Assembly (NCBI GenBank): GCA_022710975.1
Contig: JAKLGA010000001.1
Location: 186,001 to 250,000, forward strand
Reading direction: 5' to 3'
DNA length: 64,000 nt
DNA from: Myxococcota bacterium
GTDB lineage: Bacteria; Myxococcota; B64-G9
Position numbers and translations under genes: made by a program. This document shows, one piece after another, positions 18,974-27,698 of the stretch (position 1 is the stretch's first letter; every line of letters starts with the position of its first letter). A model generated the notes under the pieces. It was not told where the DNA came from. It saw only the letters and a program-made list of their open reading frames with translations, and did no database searches.

Positions 18974-20257
18974 ATGAACCGCTTTGTCCTGGTCGTCGGA
19001 ATCCTCGTGCTGGCCCTCATCCCCATTCAGGCCTTCGGGCAGGCCCCGGGCGAGTGCACGGGGGGCCTGTGCGGCACGCCCGACGAGTCGGGCGGCGGCG
19101 GCTGCGGCTGCGGGTGCGGCTGCGGCAGCATCCTGATCGCCAACACGGACCTCGGCGACACCTACCAGTACGCGGACGACTACGACGAGGACGGCTACGA
19201 GGACGACTTCGACAACTGCCCGTTCTCCGCCAACCGCGACCAGGTGGACGGCGACGGCGACGGCATCGGCACCGCCTGCGACAACTGCCCGCAGGACGCC
19301 AACGACACCCAGCTCGACACCGACGGCAACATGCTGGGCGACGCGTGCGACCCGGACATCGACGGCGACGCCATCGACAACGCCCTGGACAACTGCCTGC
19401 AGGTGAAGAACCCGGCCCAGCTCAACGTGGACGGGGACGCGCTGGGCGACTCCTGCGACCCGGACATCGACGGCGACGGCTGGCAGAACCTCGAGGACAA
19501 CTGCCCGTTCGTGTCGAACCCCCAGCAGAACGTCATGGACCCGGGCACGGTCTGCAACCCGGACGACGACCTGGACACCGTGGGCAACGCCATCGACAAC
19601 TGCGCCACCCTGGCGAACCCGGATCAGCTCGACACCGACGGCGACGACCTGGGCGACCTGTGCGACGCGGACATGGACGACGACGGCATCACGAACGCGC
19701 TCGACACCTGCCCGGTGATGCCCAACCCGGACCAGAGCGATGACGACCGCGACGGCACCGGCAACCTGTGCGACCCGACCTTCTGCTTCGTGGTGGACGA
19801 GCTGGGCTCCTGCCTGGATCCCAGCAGCACCTTCAGCGTGTACACCGGCGCGGACCGCGCGGTCAGCACCGGCGAGACCGTGCCCCTGCTGTTCTGGGCC
19901 AACCGCGTGAACCGCGGCATCTCCTACGAGTGGAGCGTGGTCGAGCGGCCCTCGGGCTCCAGCGCCACGGTGCGCCACCCGCGCGGCACCGTGACCCTGT
20001 CCACGCCCTACCAGTACCACTACAAGGCCGGGCGGATGGTGGAGTTCATGCCGGACCAGCCGGGCACCTACACCCTGAAGCTGAGCGCCCAGCTCGTGTT
20101 CGACGACGATCTGTACCCTGGCAAGCGCCTGGACGAGCACGTCATGACCCTGACCGCCGAGGGCGACCCGGTCGGCAGCGGCTGCGCGACCGGCGGCGGC
20201 GCGGGCTCCCTGGCCCTGCTGCTCCTGGGCGCGGCGCTGGCGCTGCGACGCCGCTGA
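18974..20257 (+). CDS. TSP3-repeat surface protein with MYXO-CTERM tail (copy 1)
   Basis: 427 residues: Sec signal peptide (RFVLVVGILVLALIPIQAFG), a Cys-Gly run (CGCGCGCG), then seven or so thrombospondin type 3 calcium-binding units rich in DxDxDGxxD and spaced Cys (about residues 60-275). A beta-sandwich-like region follows (about 280-400). The tail GSGCATGGGAG plus a hydrophobic helix plus RRR is a MYXO-CTERM sorting signal, which sends proteins to the cell surface in myxobacteria. ATG 18974 has AAGGAGG just upstream. It is almost identical to the gene at 39804-41090. The preceding gene is an FHA-sigma54 activator. Confidence 0.9.
   Translation: MNRFVLVVGILVLALIPIQAFGQAPGECTGGLCGTPDESGGGGCGCGCGCGSILIANTDLGDTYQYADDYDEDGYEDDFDNCPFSANRDQVDGDGDGIGTACDNCPQDANDTQLDTDGNMLGDACDPDIDGDAIDNALDNCLQVKNPAQLNVDGDALGDSCDPDIDGDGWQNLEDNCPFVSNPQQNVMDPGTVCNPDDDLDTVGNAIDNCATLANPDQLDTDGDDLGDLCDADMDDDGITNALDTCPVMPNPDQSDDDRDGTGNLCDPTFCFVVDELGSCLDPSSTFSVYTGADRAVSTGETVPLLFWANRVNRGISYEWSVVERPSGSSATVRHPRGTVTLSTPYQYHYKAGRMVEFMPDQPGTYTLKLSAQLVFDDDLYPGKRLDEHVMTLTAEGDPVGSGCATGGGAGSLALLLLGAALALRRR
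19115..19969 (+). repeat. 855-base direct repeat, copy 1
   Basis: Every base from 19115 to 19969 is the same as in 39948-40802 (offset 20,833). It covers the TSP3 units and the start of the next domain. Just beyond it the copies differ at many bases over about 90 bases, then match again from 20057 with few changes up to about 20229. Confidence 0.95.
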
Positions 20258-20299
20258 CCACGCAATCTTGGGCGGACCTGTCGCCCATCGGTTTCACCT

Positions 20300-20341
20300 G
20301 CGGGCCGGGGCCTCTTGAAGAGGTGCCCGGCCCGCCCCTTG
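20300..20341 (+). terminator. Intrinsic terminator of TSP3 gene 1
   Basis: GCGGGCCGGG (20300-20309) pairs fully with CCCGGCCCGC (20326-20335), with an inner CCTC/GAGG stem. A CCCCTTGT tail follows. Strong hairpin, modest T-tract. Confidence 0.75.
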
Positions 20342-20423
20342 TCGCCTGATTCTCAAGACGAATTTCCTGGTGATGGCCGGCCTTGCCTGGCACGCTTCTT
20401 GGATGGTGCTGCTCGGGATCGGC

Positions 20424-20452
20424 TTGCTTGTCGGACCCGGGACGGCGATAAT
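20424..20452 (+). promoter_or_regulatory. Candidate promoter of the lipoprotein operon
   Basis: TTGCTT (20424-20429) and GATAAT (20447-20452, 5 of 6) are separated by 17 bases. It precedes ATG 20477 and the long run of codirectional genes. Confidence 0.55.
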
Positions 20453-20476
20453 GGGCCCGTCCCCAGGGAGGTGGTC

Positions 20477-22327
20477 ATGGCGGGATACATGCGCGCTGCC
20501 TTGGTCCTGGTCGGGCTGACCGTGCTGGTGGCCGCCGCGGCCTGCACCGAGAGCGACGTCGAGGTCAAGGAGACCTTCAACGTCCCGCAGGTGGACGACC
20601 AGCTCGCCATCCAGGGGGAGGTGTGCACCATCCCCACCGGTGACGGGGAGGACTTTCCGGTCAAGATCATGTTCGTGGTGGACTGCTCGGGCAGCATGCA
20701 GCAGACCGACGAGGGCCACCGCCGCTCCGAGGCCGTGCAGCAGGTGGTGCGCCGGTACGCGGCCAACCCCAACGTGTTCTTCAGCGTGATCAAGTTCAAC
20801 GGCCGCGTGGCCAAGCTCACCGGCGACTCCTTCGTGCGCCTGACCGGCGACGAGGACACGGTGTTCGGGCCCCAGGGCCTGCAGGAAGCCGACTCGATGA
20901 CCGACTACCAGGGCGCCCTGGGCGTGGCATACCAGGTGCTGCTCAACGACATGACCCAGACCTCGCTGACCGATCTGACCCGCACCAAGTACGTGATGAT
21001 CTTCTTCTCGGACGGCACGCCCGATCCGGTCTGCTACGGCTGCGTGACCGATCCGCCCAACCACCCCCGCTACCGGCCGCTGTGCGAGCAGTACGACCCC
21101 TCCACCTACTGCTGCAACGAGGATCTGCACGTGGTATGCACCACCATGGACACGGTCGTGCTGAACATGGACATGCGGACCGAGGATCTCTTCCCCATGC
21201 TGGAGGGCGGGGCCGACTACAACCACAACTACCAGATCTTCCAGCTGGTGGACGCGATCATGGACCTCAAGGAGACCTTCCACGTGGGGGACCTGCGGCT
21301 GCACAGCGCCTTCCTGTATTGCCGCGACCAGTTCGGCAACCCCACCTCGGCCCTGTGCGCCGCGGCCGAGCTGGCCTACAACCTGGACCCTGACCGCGGG
21401 CGCGCGCTGCTGCGGGAGATCGCCCGGCGCGGGCAGGGGACGTTCCGCGACTTCACCTCGGGCCAGGCCATCGACTTCCTGAGCATCGACTACACCTCGA
21501 TCAAGCGCACCTACGGGGCGAAGAACCTGCTGGTGACCAACCGCAACGCCTTCCCGGCCAGCGTCCGCTACCTGCCCGACTCCGACGGCGACGGGCTGGA
21601 CGACGACAACGAGCTCAGGCTGGGGACCGATCCGCTGGTGGCCGACAAGGACGCCGACGGCTACGGCGACTTCACCGAGGTGGCCCTGCAGGCGGCCGGC
21701 TTCGACCCGCTGCGGGCCGATCGGCCGGAGACGGCCTGCGCCTATCCGTACGAGGACGCCGACGGCGACGGCCTGATGCGCTGCGAGGAGGCGCTGTACG
21801 AGACCGACGACAAGATGGTGGACACCGATCTGGACGGTTTCCCCGACCTCAGCGAGGTGCGCCTGGGGACCGACCCGCTGCGCGACGACACCTCCGAGGA
21901 TCCGGACTCGGACGGCAAGCGCAACATGGACGAGTTGCTGTACCACTCGCACCCGCTGCGCTCGGACCCCGATCTCTTCCGCGAGCACCGCTACTGGTAT
22001 GACATGGCCGACGGCCCCAGCTCGACCGAGGCGCGCCCGTGCTACGCCTTCGACATCAAGTACGTCAGCCTGGTGACCACGCTCGACCGCGATGGCCCGG
22101 CCAGCCGCGGCTACAACGACATCCTGATCTGGTTCAACCAGGCCTCCTTCGACAACCCCATGGACCCGGGCATCTTCCGGGTGGCCTGCGTGCGGGCCCA
22201 GTACATCGCGCCCGACTACAAGATCCCGTTCCAGGGCAAGCTCCAGCTGACCGACGCGGACTTCGTCGAGCCGACCATGCTCGACCTCGGCTTCCTCAAC
22301 TCGAGCTGCGTCTCGGCCAGCCAGTGA
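20477..22327 (+). CDS. Von Willebrand A lipoprotein with TSP3-like repeats (VWA 1)
   Basis: A 616-residue lipoprotein (lipobox VAAAAC, Cys23). A VWA domain spans about 65-350, with MIDAS motif DCSGSM near residue 70. TSP3-like Asp-rich units (SDGDGLDDDNELRLGTDP) cover about 370-475. The last ~95 residues form a module shared with two neighbouring VWA proteins (YNDILIWFNQASFDNP, then RVACVRAQYI). It is probably on the outer membrane, binding a metal-coordinated partner. ATG 20477 has GGGAGGTGG upstream. The earlier in-frame start codons lie before the predicted promoter and are rejected. Confidence 0.85.
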   Translation: MAGYMRAALVLVGLTVLVAAAACTESDVEVKETFNVPQVDDQLAIQGEVCTIPTGDGEDFPVKIMFVVDCSGSMQQTDEGHRRSEAVQQVVRRYAANPNVFFSVIKFNGRVAKLTGDSFVRLTGDEDTVFGPQGLQEADSMTDYQGALGVAYQVLLNDMTQTSLTDLTRTKYVMIFFSDGTPDPVCYGCVTDPPNHPRYRPLCEQYDPSTYCCNEDLHVVCTTMDTVVLNMDMRTEDLFPMLEGGADYNHNYQIFQLVDAIMDLKETFHVGDLRLHSAFLYCRDQFGNPTSALCAAAELAYNLDPDRGRALLREIARRGQGTFRDFTSGQAIDFLSIDYTSIKRTYGAKNLLVTNRNAFPASVRYLPDSDGDGLDDDNELRLGTDPLVADKDADGYGDFTEVALQAAGFDPLRADRPETACAYPYEDADGDGLMRCEEALYETDDKMVDTDLDGFPDLSEVRLGTDPLRDDTSEDPDSDGKRNMDELLYHSHPLRSDPDLFREHRYWYDMADGPSSTEARPCYAFDIKYVSLVTTLDRDGPASRGYNDILIWFNQASFDNPMDPGIFRVACVRAQYIAPDYKIPFQGKLQLTDADFVEPTMLDLGFLNSSCVSASQ

Positions 22328-22349
22328 GCGCGCCACCGGAGGTGTCCCC

Positions 22350-25300
22350 TTGAGCACGCAAGCCTCTCGCCTCCTGCCCTGTGCGGCCTGGGCGCTCCTG
22401 CTGACCCTGCTGGCGCCGGGCTGCACGGACACGGAGATCTTCGAGATCCCGTCCGTGGGCTCGGGCCAGCACGACAACAAGCTCCGGGTCCGGGGCTCGT
22501 TCTGCACCGAGCACCCCGACGAGCTGCTCTTCCCGGTCAAGATCATGTTCGTGATCGACTGCTCGCAGAGCATGAACGTGACCGACCCGCCGCCGTCGCC
22601 CACCGAGTACCCGGGCCGGGTGCGCGCGGTGTGGGAGGTGGTCCAGAAGTTCCGCAACGATCCGGGCGTGGAGTTCGCCGTCGTGCGTTTCGAGGCCGCG
22701 GCCAACGTGGCCACCCAGCGCGACACCAACAATGACGGCGTGGCCGACATGTTCGGCTTCGTCAACGATCTGCCCACCCTGCTGCGGGCGCTGAACTCGC
22801 TGCAGGCCGCCGGCGGCAACACCAGCTACCAGGCGGCGCTCGGGCTGGCCGAGGCCACCCTGGCCATGGACATGGCCAACACGAACGTGGACGAGCGCTC
22901 GCGGGCCAAGTACGTGGTGATCTTCCTGTCCGACGGCCTGCCCTACCCGGTGGACTACCAGATGGGCACCAACACGCCGGCCAGCATCCGGCGGGCGGTG
23001 CGGGAGATGATGAACCTGGCCGACCGTTTCGAGGTCGGCGAGCTCACCGTGCACACCGCCTTCCTGGCGGTCGACACCCCGGCGTTCATCCAGGCCCAGG
23101 CCGAGTCGCTGCTCAGCGGCATGGCCGAGGACGGCGGCGGCACCTTCCGCAACTTCGACAACGGCGAGCAGATCAACTTCCTGGACATCGACTTCACCTC
23201 GGTCAAGCGCATGTACGCCATGAAGGACGGGGCCTTCCTGGTGGCCAACGAGAGCGCCAACCCGGCCTGGGACCCGAGCGAGGGCATCGACACGGACGGC
23301 GACGGGCTGGTCGATCAGCTCGAGGTGGACCTCGGCGCGGACGTGGGCCTGCGCGACACGGACGGCGACGGGTTCAACGACTACCTCGAGTACACCCTGC
23401 GCCGCTCGGGCTTCGATCCGCTCGACCCCGACGACGCCGACTGCCAGCTGGTCCTCGACCGGCTGGACAACGACGGCGACGCGCTGCTCAACTGCGAGGA
23501 GCGCTTCCTGGGCACCAGCCCGGATCTGTTCGACTCGGACGCGGACGGCCTGCCCGATCCGCTCGAGGTGCGCGCCGGCACCAACCCCGTCTACCTCGAC
23601 GGGGAGGTGGATCAGGACTACGACGGCACGCAGAACTCCAGCGAGGTGGCCTGGCACACGAACCCCTCCTACAACGACGCGGCCCAGTTCTCCAAGCTGG
23701 CCTACCGCTACGAGCTGGGCCGGGTGCCCGGGGTGTACGAGAGCCGCCTGTGCTACGACTTCGACGTGCAGAACATCACCCTGGTGGGCACCGAGCCCCG
23801 CGTGGCGGGAGAGCCCCGGGGCTACAACGACATCATGGTCTACGCCGGGCAGGTGCCCAACGACGACCCGGAGGACAACGGCACCTGGCGGGTGGCCTGC
23901 GCCCGCGTGCGCTACGTCCCGCGCTACCCGGAGGACGACATCAAGATCCCGGCCAGCGGCCGGGTGACCTTCGAGCAGCGCGACTTCAAGCGGCCGGTGG
24001 CCCGCGCCTGCGGCTCCGACGAGGAGTGCCCGCACCACGTGTGCGAGCCCGAGACGCACGTGTGCCTGGCGCCGCTCGGCGATCGCTGTGACGCGCAGAC
24101 CCCCTGCGGCAGCTTCGCCTGCGTGCCCGACGACATGACCGGACAGGGCTACTGCGCCTCGCCGGTGGCCGTCTCCTGCCTGGAGGCCGGGGACTGCCCG
24201 CCCTACCCCGCGCACCCGCAGACCGGGCTGTGCATGGACCCGGCCGGCTCGCCGCTGGATCCCGTGAGCGGCCAGTGCCCGCGGCGAGAGTGCATCCCCC
24301 AGTACCCCACCTGCCAGGCCGCCAGCGACTGCCTGGCCGACGGGGACACCGAGCCGAACAACGACCCCGTGTGCCTGCTGGGCCTCTGCCGCGTCCCCTG
24401 CCAGGACGCCACCGGCTGCAACCCGGGCGAGACCTGCGACGCAGACGGGGAGGCCGAGCTGGGCGCGTGCGCCACGGCGGCCGACTGCGCCCAGCCGGGC
24501 GACGGCTGCGTGAACGGCGTGTGCCGGCGGGCCTGCGTGACCAGCGCCGACTGCGCCTCCCCGCTGGACTCCTGCGTGGCGGACGCCTGCGTCAGCCGGC
24601 ACTGCGCCGATCACCACGGCGGCTCCTGCGCCCTCGTGCCCTGCGCCGCGGACGCCGACTGCCCCCAGATGCCATGCGATCCCGAGGTGGGCCGTTGCCG
24701 GACCCTGGCCTGCCTGGACTCGCGTGACTGCCCGCACCAGGACTGCGAGCTGGTGGTGGGCTTCTGCATGGGCACCACCTGCGAGGACGACGCCGACTGC
24801 CGCGGGGAGCGCGGCTTCAGCTGCAACCCGGTGGCGGGCGAGCCGTGCGTGCGTGACCTGGACTGCCCCTTCGACTACTGCACGCAGAAGGTCTTCCGCT
24901 GCGCCATGGGACCGGGTGGGGCGCGCGAGGACTGCGTGCTGAGCGCGGACTGCCCGACCAACACCTGCGACGTGGCCGCCGGGCGCTGCACCCTGGAGGA
25001 CCGGGACTGCGCCAGCGATCTGCAGTGCACCCCGAACATGTGCAACGCCTTCACCGTGTGCTCCAACGATCCGAGCATCGGCTGCACCATGTCGATCGAC
25101 TGCCCGCAGACCTTCTGCCGCACCGACGGCACGTGCCTGAACGACCCCGCCCGGACCTGCGATCCGACCCAGCGCTACGAGGACAGCGCCTGCCAGGTCG
25201 GCATGTGCGCCCGCGACGAGGGTCTGGGCGCCTGCGACACGGCGGGGCGCGAGGCCTGCACCGAGGACAGCCAGTGCCCCCCCTACGCCTGCAACCCCAT

Positions 25301-25544
25301 CAGCGGCCTGTGCGAGGTGCCGGTGGACGTGGTCTGCCTGTCGACCGCCGAGTGCCCGGCGGGCATGGACTGCGTGGGCGGCAGCCCGCCCTCCACCTGG
25401 GGCAGGTGCCAGAAGTCCTGCAACGACGACGTCGACTGCCCGACCGCCAGTTGCCAGGGGCGCTGCCGCCCGATCGATCCCGGGGAGCGCCAGCGCTGCA
25501 CCGACTGGTTCGACCCCGAGCGGGACTGCTTGACCTTCGACTGA
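22350..25544 (+). CDS. Von Willebrand A lipoprotein with long Cys-rich tail (VWA 2)
   Basis: 1064 residues. Lipoprotein signal with LLAPGC (Cys25), VWA domain with MIDAS DCSQSM near residue 70, TSP3-like units (around 314-430), the shared C-terminal-type module (around 468-550; YNDIMVYAGQVPND, RVACARVRYV), then a Cys-rich tail of some 500 residues made of repeating units such as DCPxxxC and CxxxxxCxxxxxC. The start is TTG 22350, with a GGAGGTG ribosome site at 22338-22344. It follows VWA 1 by 22 bases. The Cys tail suggests a disulfide-linked stalk on the cell surface, which is inference. Confidence 0.85.
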   Translation: MSTQASRLLPCAAWALLLTLLAPGCTDTEIFEIPSVGSGQHDNKLRVRGSFCTEHPDELLFPVKIMFVIDCSQSMNVTDPPPSPTEYPGRVRAVWEVVQKFRNDPGVEFAVVRFEAAANVATQRDTNNDGVADMFGFVNDLPTLLRALNSLQAAGGNTSYQAALGLAEATLAMDMANTNVDERSRAKYVVIFLSDGLPYPVDYQMGTNTPASIRRAVREMMNLADRFEVGELTVHTAFLAVDTPAFIQAQAESLLSGMAEDGGGTFRNFDNGEQINFLDIDFTSVKRMYAMKDGAFLVANESANPAWDPSEGIDTDGDGLVDQLEVDLGADVGLRDTDGDGFNDYLEYTLRRSGFDPLDPDDADCQLVLDRLDNDGDALLNCEERFLGTSPDLFDSDADGLPDPLEVRAGTNPVYLDGEVDQDYDGTQNSSEVAWHTNPSYNDAAQFSKLAYRYELGRVPGVYESRLCYDFDVQNITLVGTEPRVAGEPRGYNDIMVYAGQVPNDDPEDNGTWRVACARVRYVPRYPEDDIKIPASGRVTFEQRDFKRPVARACGSDEECPHHVCEPETHVCLAPLGDRCDAQTPCGSFACVPDDMTGQGYCASPVAVSCLEAGDCPPYPAHPQTGLCMDPAGSPLDPVSGQCPRRECIPQYPTCQAASDCLADGDTEPNNDPVCLLGLCRVPCQDATGCNPGETCDADGEAELGACATAADCAQPGDGCVNGVCRRACVTSADCASPLDSCVADACVSRHCADHHGGSCALVPCAADADCPQMPCDPEVGRCRTLACLDSRDCPHQDCELVVGFCMGTTCEDDADCRGERGFSCNPVAGEPCVRDLDCPFDYCTQKVFRCAMGPGGAREDCVLSADCPTNTCDVAAGRCTLEDRDCASDLQCTPNMCNAFTVCSNDPSIGCTMSIDCPQTFCRTDGTCLNDPARTCDPTQRYEDSACQVGMCARDEGLGACDTAGREACTEDSQCPPYACNPISGLCEVPVDVVCLSTAECPAGMDCVGGSPPSTWGRCQKSCNDDVDCPTASCQGRCRPIDPGERQRCTDWFDPERDCLTFD

Positions 25545-25574
25545 GCCGCGCGTGCTCATCACGAGGAGAGGCGC

Positions 25575-27686
25575 ATGAGATTCGATGCGACGCATTGCCG
25601 GAACGCTTGGACGCTGGCGGCCCTGGCTGTCCTGGCCTGGAGCGCCGTCGGCTGCGGCGGGGGGAACGAGCAGGCCGACGCCGGGGACGGGGACGTGGAT
25701 CCGGGCACCTGCGTGGTGGACAACTCCCAGCCGCGCAGCGACGCCGATCCGAACTGGGAGCTCACGGCGGGCGGGGAGGACAAGGCCGGCCTGGTCTGCC
25801 CGCCCGGAGACACGGACTACTACTGGTTCGAGGTGGCCAGCGCGGGCACCATCCTGAGCGTCCAGCTCGCCAACAACGTGCCCATGTCCCCGGTGGATCT
25901 GTGCTACACCATCTTCCCCGCCGACGAGGGCGCCCCGGCCGTGGGCGGCCTGTGCGATCAGGACGGCATGGACGGCCAGACCGATCTGCGCGGGACGCAC
26001 TACCTCAGCCAGGCGGGGCTGTACTTCCTGGAGGTGCGCGACGGCTCGTCCGACGAGGAGGACGCGCGCAACACCTACCGCCTGAACATCGGCGAGATCG
26101 TGGACCCGGACACCTACGAGCCGAACAACACGGCCGCCTCGGCCAAGGCCCTGCAGGCCGGGGTGCCCGGCTACATCTCGTTCCTGGGCGACAAGGACTG
26201 GTACCGCGTGGAGGTCGGACAGCCCGGCCAGATCCTCAGCCTGAGCCTGACCGCCGCCCAGGCCGGCCCGGTCGATCTGCGCTACACCCTGTTCCGCCCG
26301 GACGGCACGACGGTCGTCAACACCAGCGCGGACCTCAACGGCATGGACGGGGCCACGCGGATCGAGGACATCCTGCCGGTGAACACGGCGGGCACCTACT
26401 ACCTGGTGATCTCCGACGACCTCGACGACGACTCGAGCCTGGAGGTCGGGTACACCCTGACGACCGCGCTCGAGCTCGACCCCGACACGCGTGACCGCAC
26501 CTCGCGCAACGACGACTACACCAGCGCCGTGCCCATCACCAGCGGCGGCGCGGTCACCCAGGGCTTCCTGGCCACCCGCGCGGACGAGGACTGGTACCGC
26601 CTCGAGGCCGCCGGGGTCAGCGACACGGCCCCGGCGCTGATCGAGGTGGAGCTGAACCTCGACCCCGCCAGCCCGGTGGACCCGGCCGTGGACCTCATCC
26701 TGGGCGACCCGCGCACGGCCTGCCAGGCCGGCGATCCGTGCGATCTGCTGTCCTCCTCCTGCGGCGGGGGCTGCGAGAACACCGCCTGCGCCAACGCCCA
26801 GTGCCCCTCCCACGAGTGCGTGCTCAACGAGAACCGCTGCCGGGGCGGCGGGTTCTGCCTGCCTGAGGGGCTGTGCGCCATCCGGCACCTGGTGCTGCAC
26901 GGCACGGACTGGAGCCCGAGCGGCGATCCACACGTGCTGCGCACCGTGGCGCCCATGTACGGCTCGGTCTACTACGTCGTGGTGCGCGACTTCCAGTCGG
27001 ACGACCTGGATCCCGACCGCGCCTACACCCTCACCGTGACCGTGCACCCCGAGCCGGACACCTACGAGCCCAACGGGGTGTACCTGCCCTACGCCACGAA
27101 CGAGCAGGAGGAGGAGGCGCGCAACGCCAACCCCGCCCGGTCCAGCCCGGTGACCTGCAGCGACGACGGCACCACCGTGACCTGCGGCCCGATCACCGGC
27201 TACCTGTCCTACCGCGGTGACCAGGACTGGTACGAGCTCGACTCCATCCCCGACCTGGCCGAGCTCACGCCGAACGCGCTGAGCACCAAGGTGGACTGGG
27301 ATCTCCGCTTCCAGTACGCCTTCGCCGGCCTGGCCTCCATGGAGGTGTACTACACCCTCTTCATGGGGAGCGGGGACGAGTCGGCCATGCGCTCCGGCAT
27401 GTGCGCCACGCCGGGTCCCTCGGCCCACGAGGGCGGCTGCTACACGAACTCGTCCTCCGGGACCATGGGCGAGAGCGACTGCTCCTACATCTGCGGCGAG
27501 TATCACGGCGGTCGGCCGGTGTACCTGCGGGTGATGCACTACGACCGCAAGCTGTACGACTTCCAGAACGCCTACACCGTCACCATCCGCGCCATCCGCG
27601 GGTGCCCGCAGACCTGCGAGTGGTGCCTGCCCACGACGGTGGACTACGCCTGCCCGAACCCGGGCAACCCGAACCCCGGAGGCTGA
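25575..27686 (+). CDS. PPC-domain-repeat lipoprotein
   Basis: A 703-residue lipoprotein (lipobox SAVGC, Cys27). It has four or so bacterial pre-peptidase C-terminal (PPC) type units, recognised by DPDTYEPNNTAASAKAL, GDKDWYRVEV and the later EPDTYEPNG and GDQDWYEL; a Cys-rich insert lies around residues 385-430. PPC domains usually accompany secreted peptidases, but no protease domain is seen here, so it is more likely a binding or structural protein. It has GAGGAGAGG before ATG 25575. It lies between VWA 2 and VWA 3. Confidence 0.82.
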   Translation: MRFDATHCRNAWTLAALAVLAWSAVGCGGGNEQADAGDGDVDPGTCVVDNSQPRSDADPNWELTAGGEDKAGLVCPPGDTDYYWFEVASAGTILSVQLANNVPMSPVDLCYTIFPADEGAPAVGGLCDQDGMDGQTDLRGTHYLSQAGLYFLEVRDGSSDEEDARNTYRLNIGEIVDPDTYEPNNTAASAKALQAGVPGYISFLGDKDWYRVEVGQPGQILSLSLTAAQAGPVDLRYTLFRPDGTTVVNTSADLNGMDGATRIEDILPVNTAGTYYLVISDDLDDDSSLEVGYTLTTALELDPDTRDRTSRNDDYTSAVPITSGGAVTQGFLATRADEDWYRLEAAGVSDTAPALIEVELNLDPASPVDPAVDLILGDPRTACQAGDPCDLLSSSCGGGCENTACANAQCPSHECVLNENRCRGGGFCLPEGLCAIRHLVLHGTDWSPSGDPHVLRTVAPMYGSVYYVVVRDFQSDDLDPDRAYTLTVTVHPEPDTYEPNGVYLPYATNEQEEEARNANPARSSPVTCSDDGTTVTCGPITGYLSYRGDQDWYELDSIPDLAELTPNALSTKVDWDLRFQYAFAGLASMEVYYTLFMGSGDESAMRSGMCATPGPSAHEGGCYTNSSSGTMGESDCSYICGEYHGGRPVYLRVMHYDRKLYDFQNAYTVTIRAIRGCPQTCEWCLPTTVDYACPNPGNPNPGG

Positions 27687-27698
27687 CGGAGGCCCCCC

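Noticed and set aside
19054-20235. TSP3 repeat DNA as a mobile element
   Set aside because: There are no terminal inverted repeats, target duplications or transposase; the match to 39894-41065 is within two intact genes.
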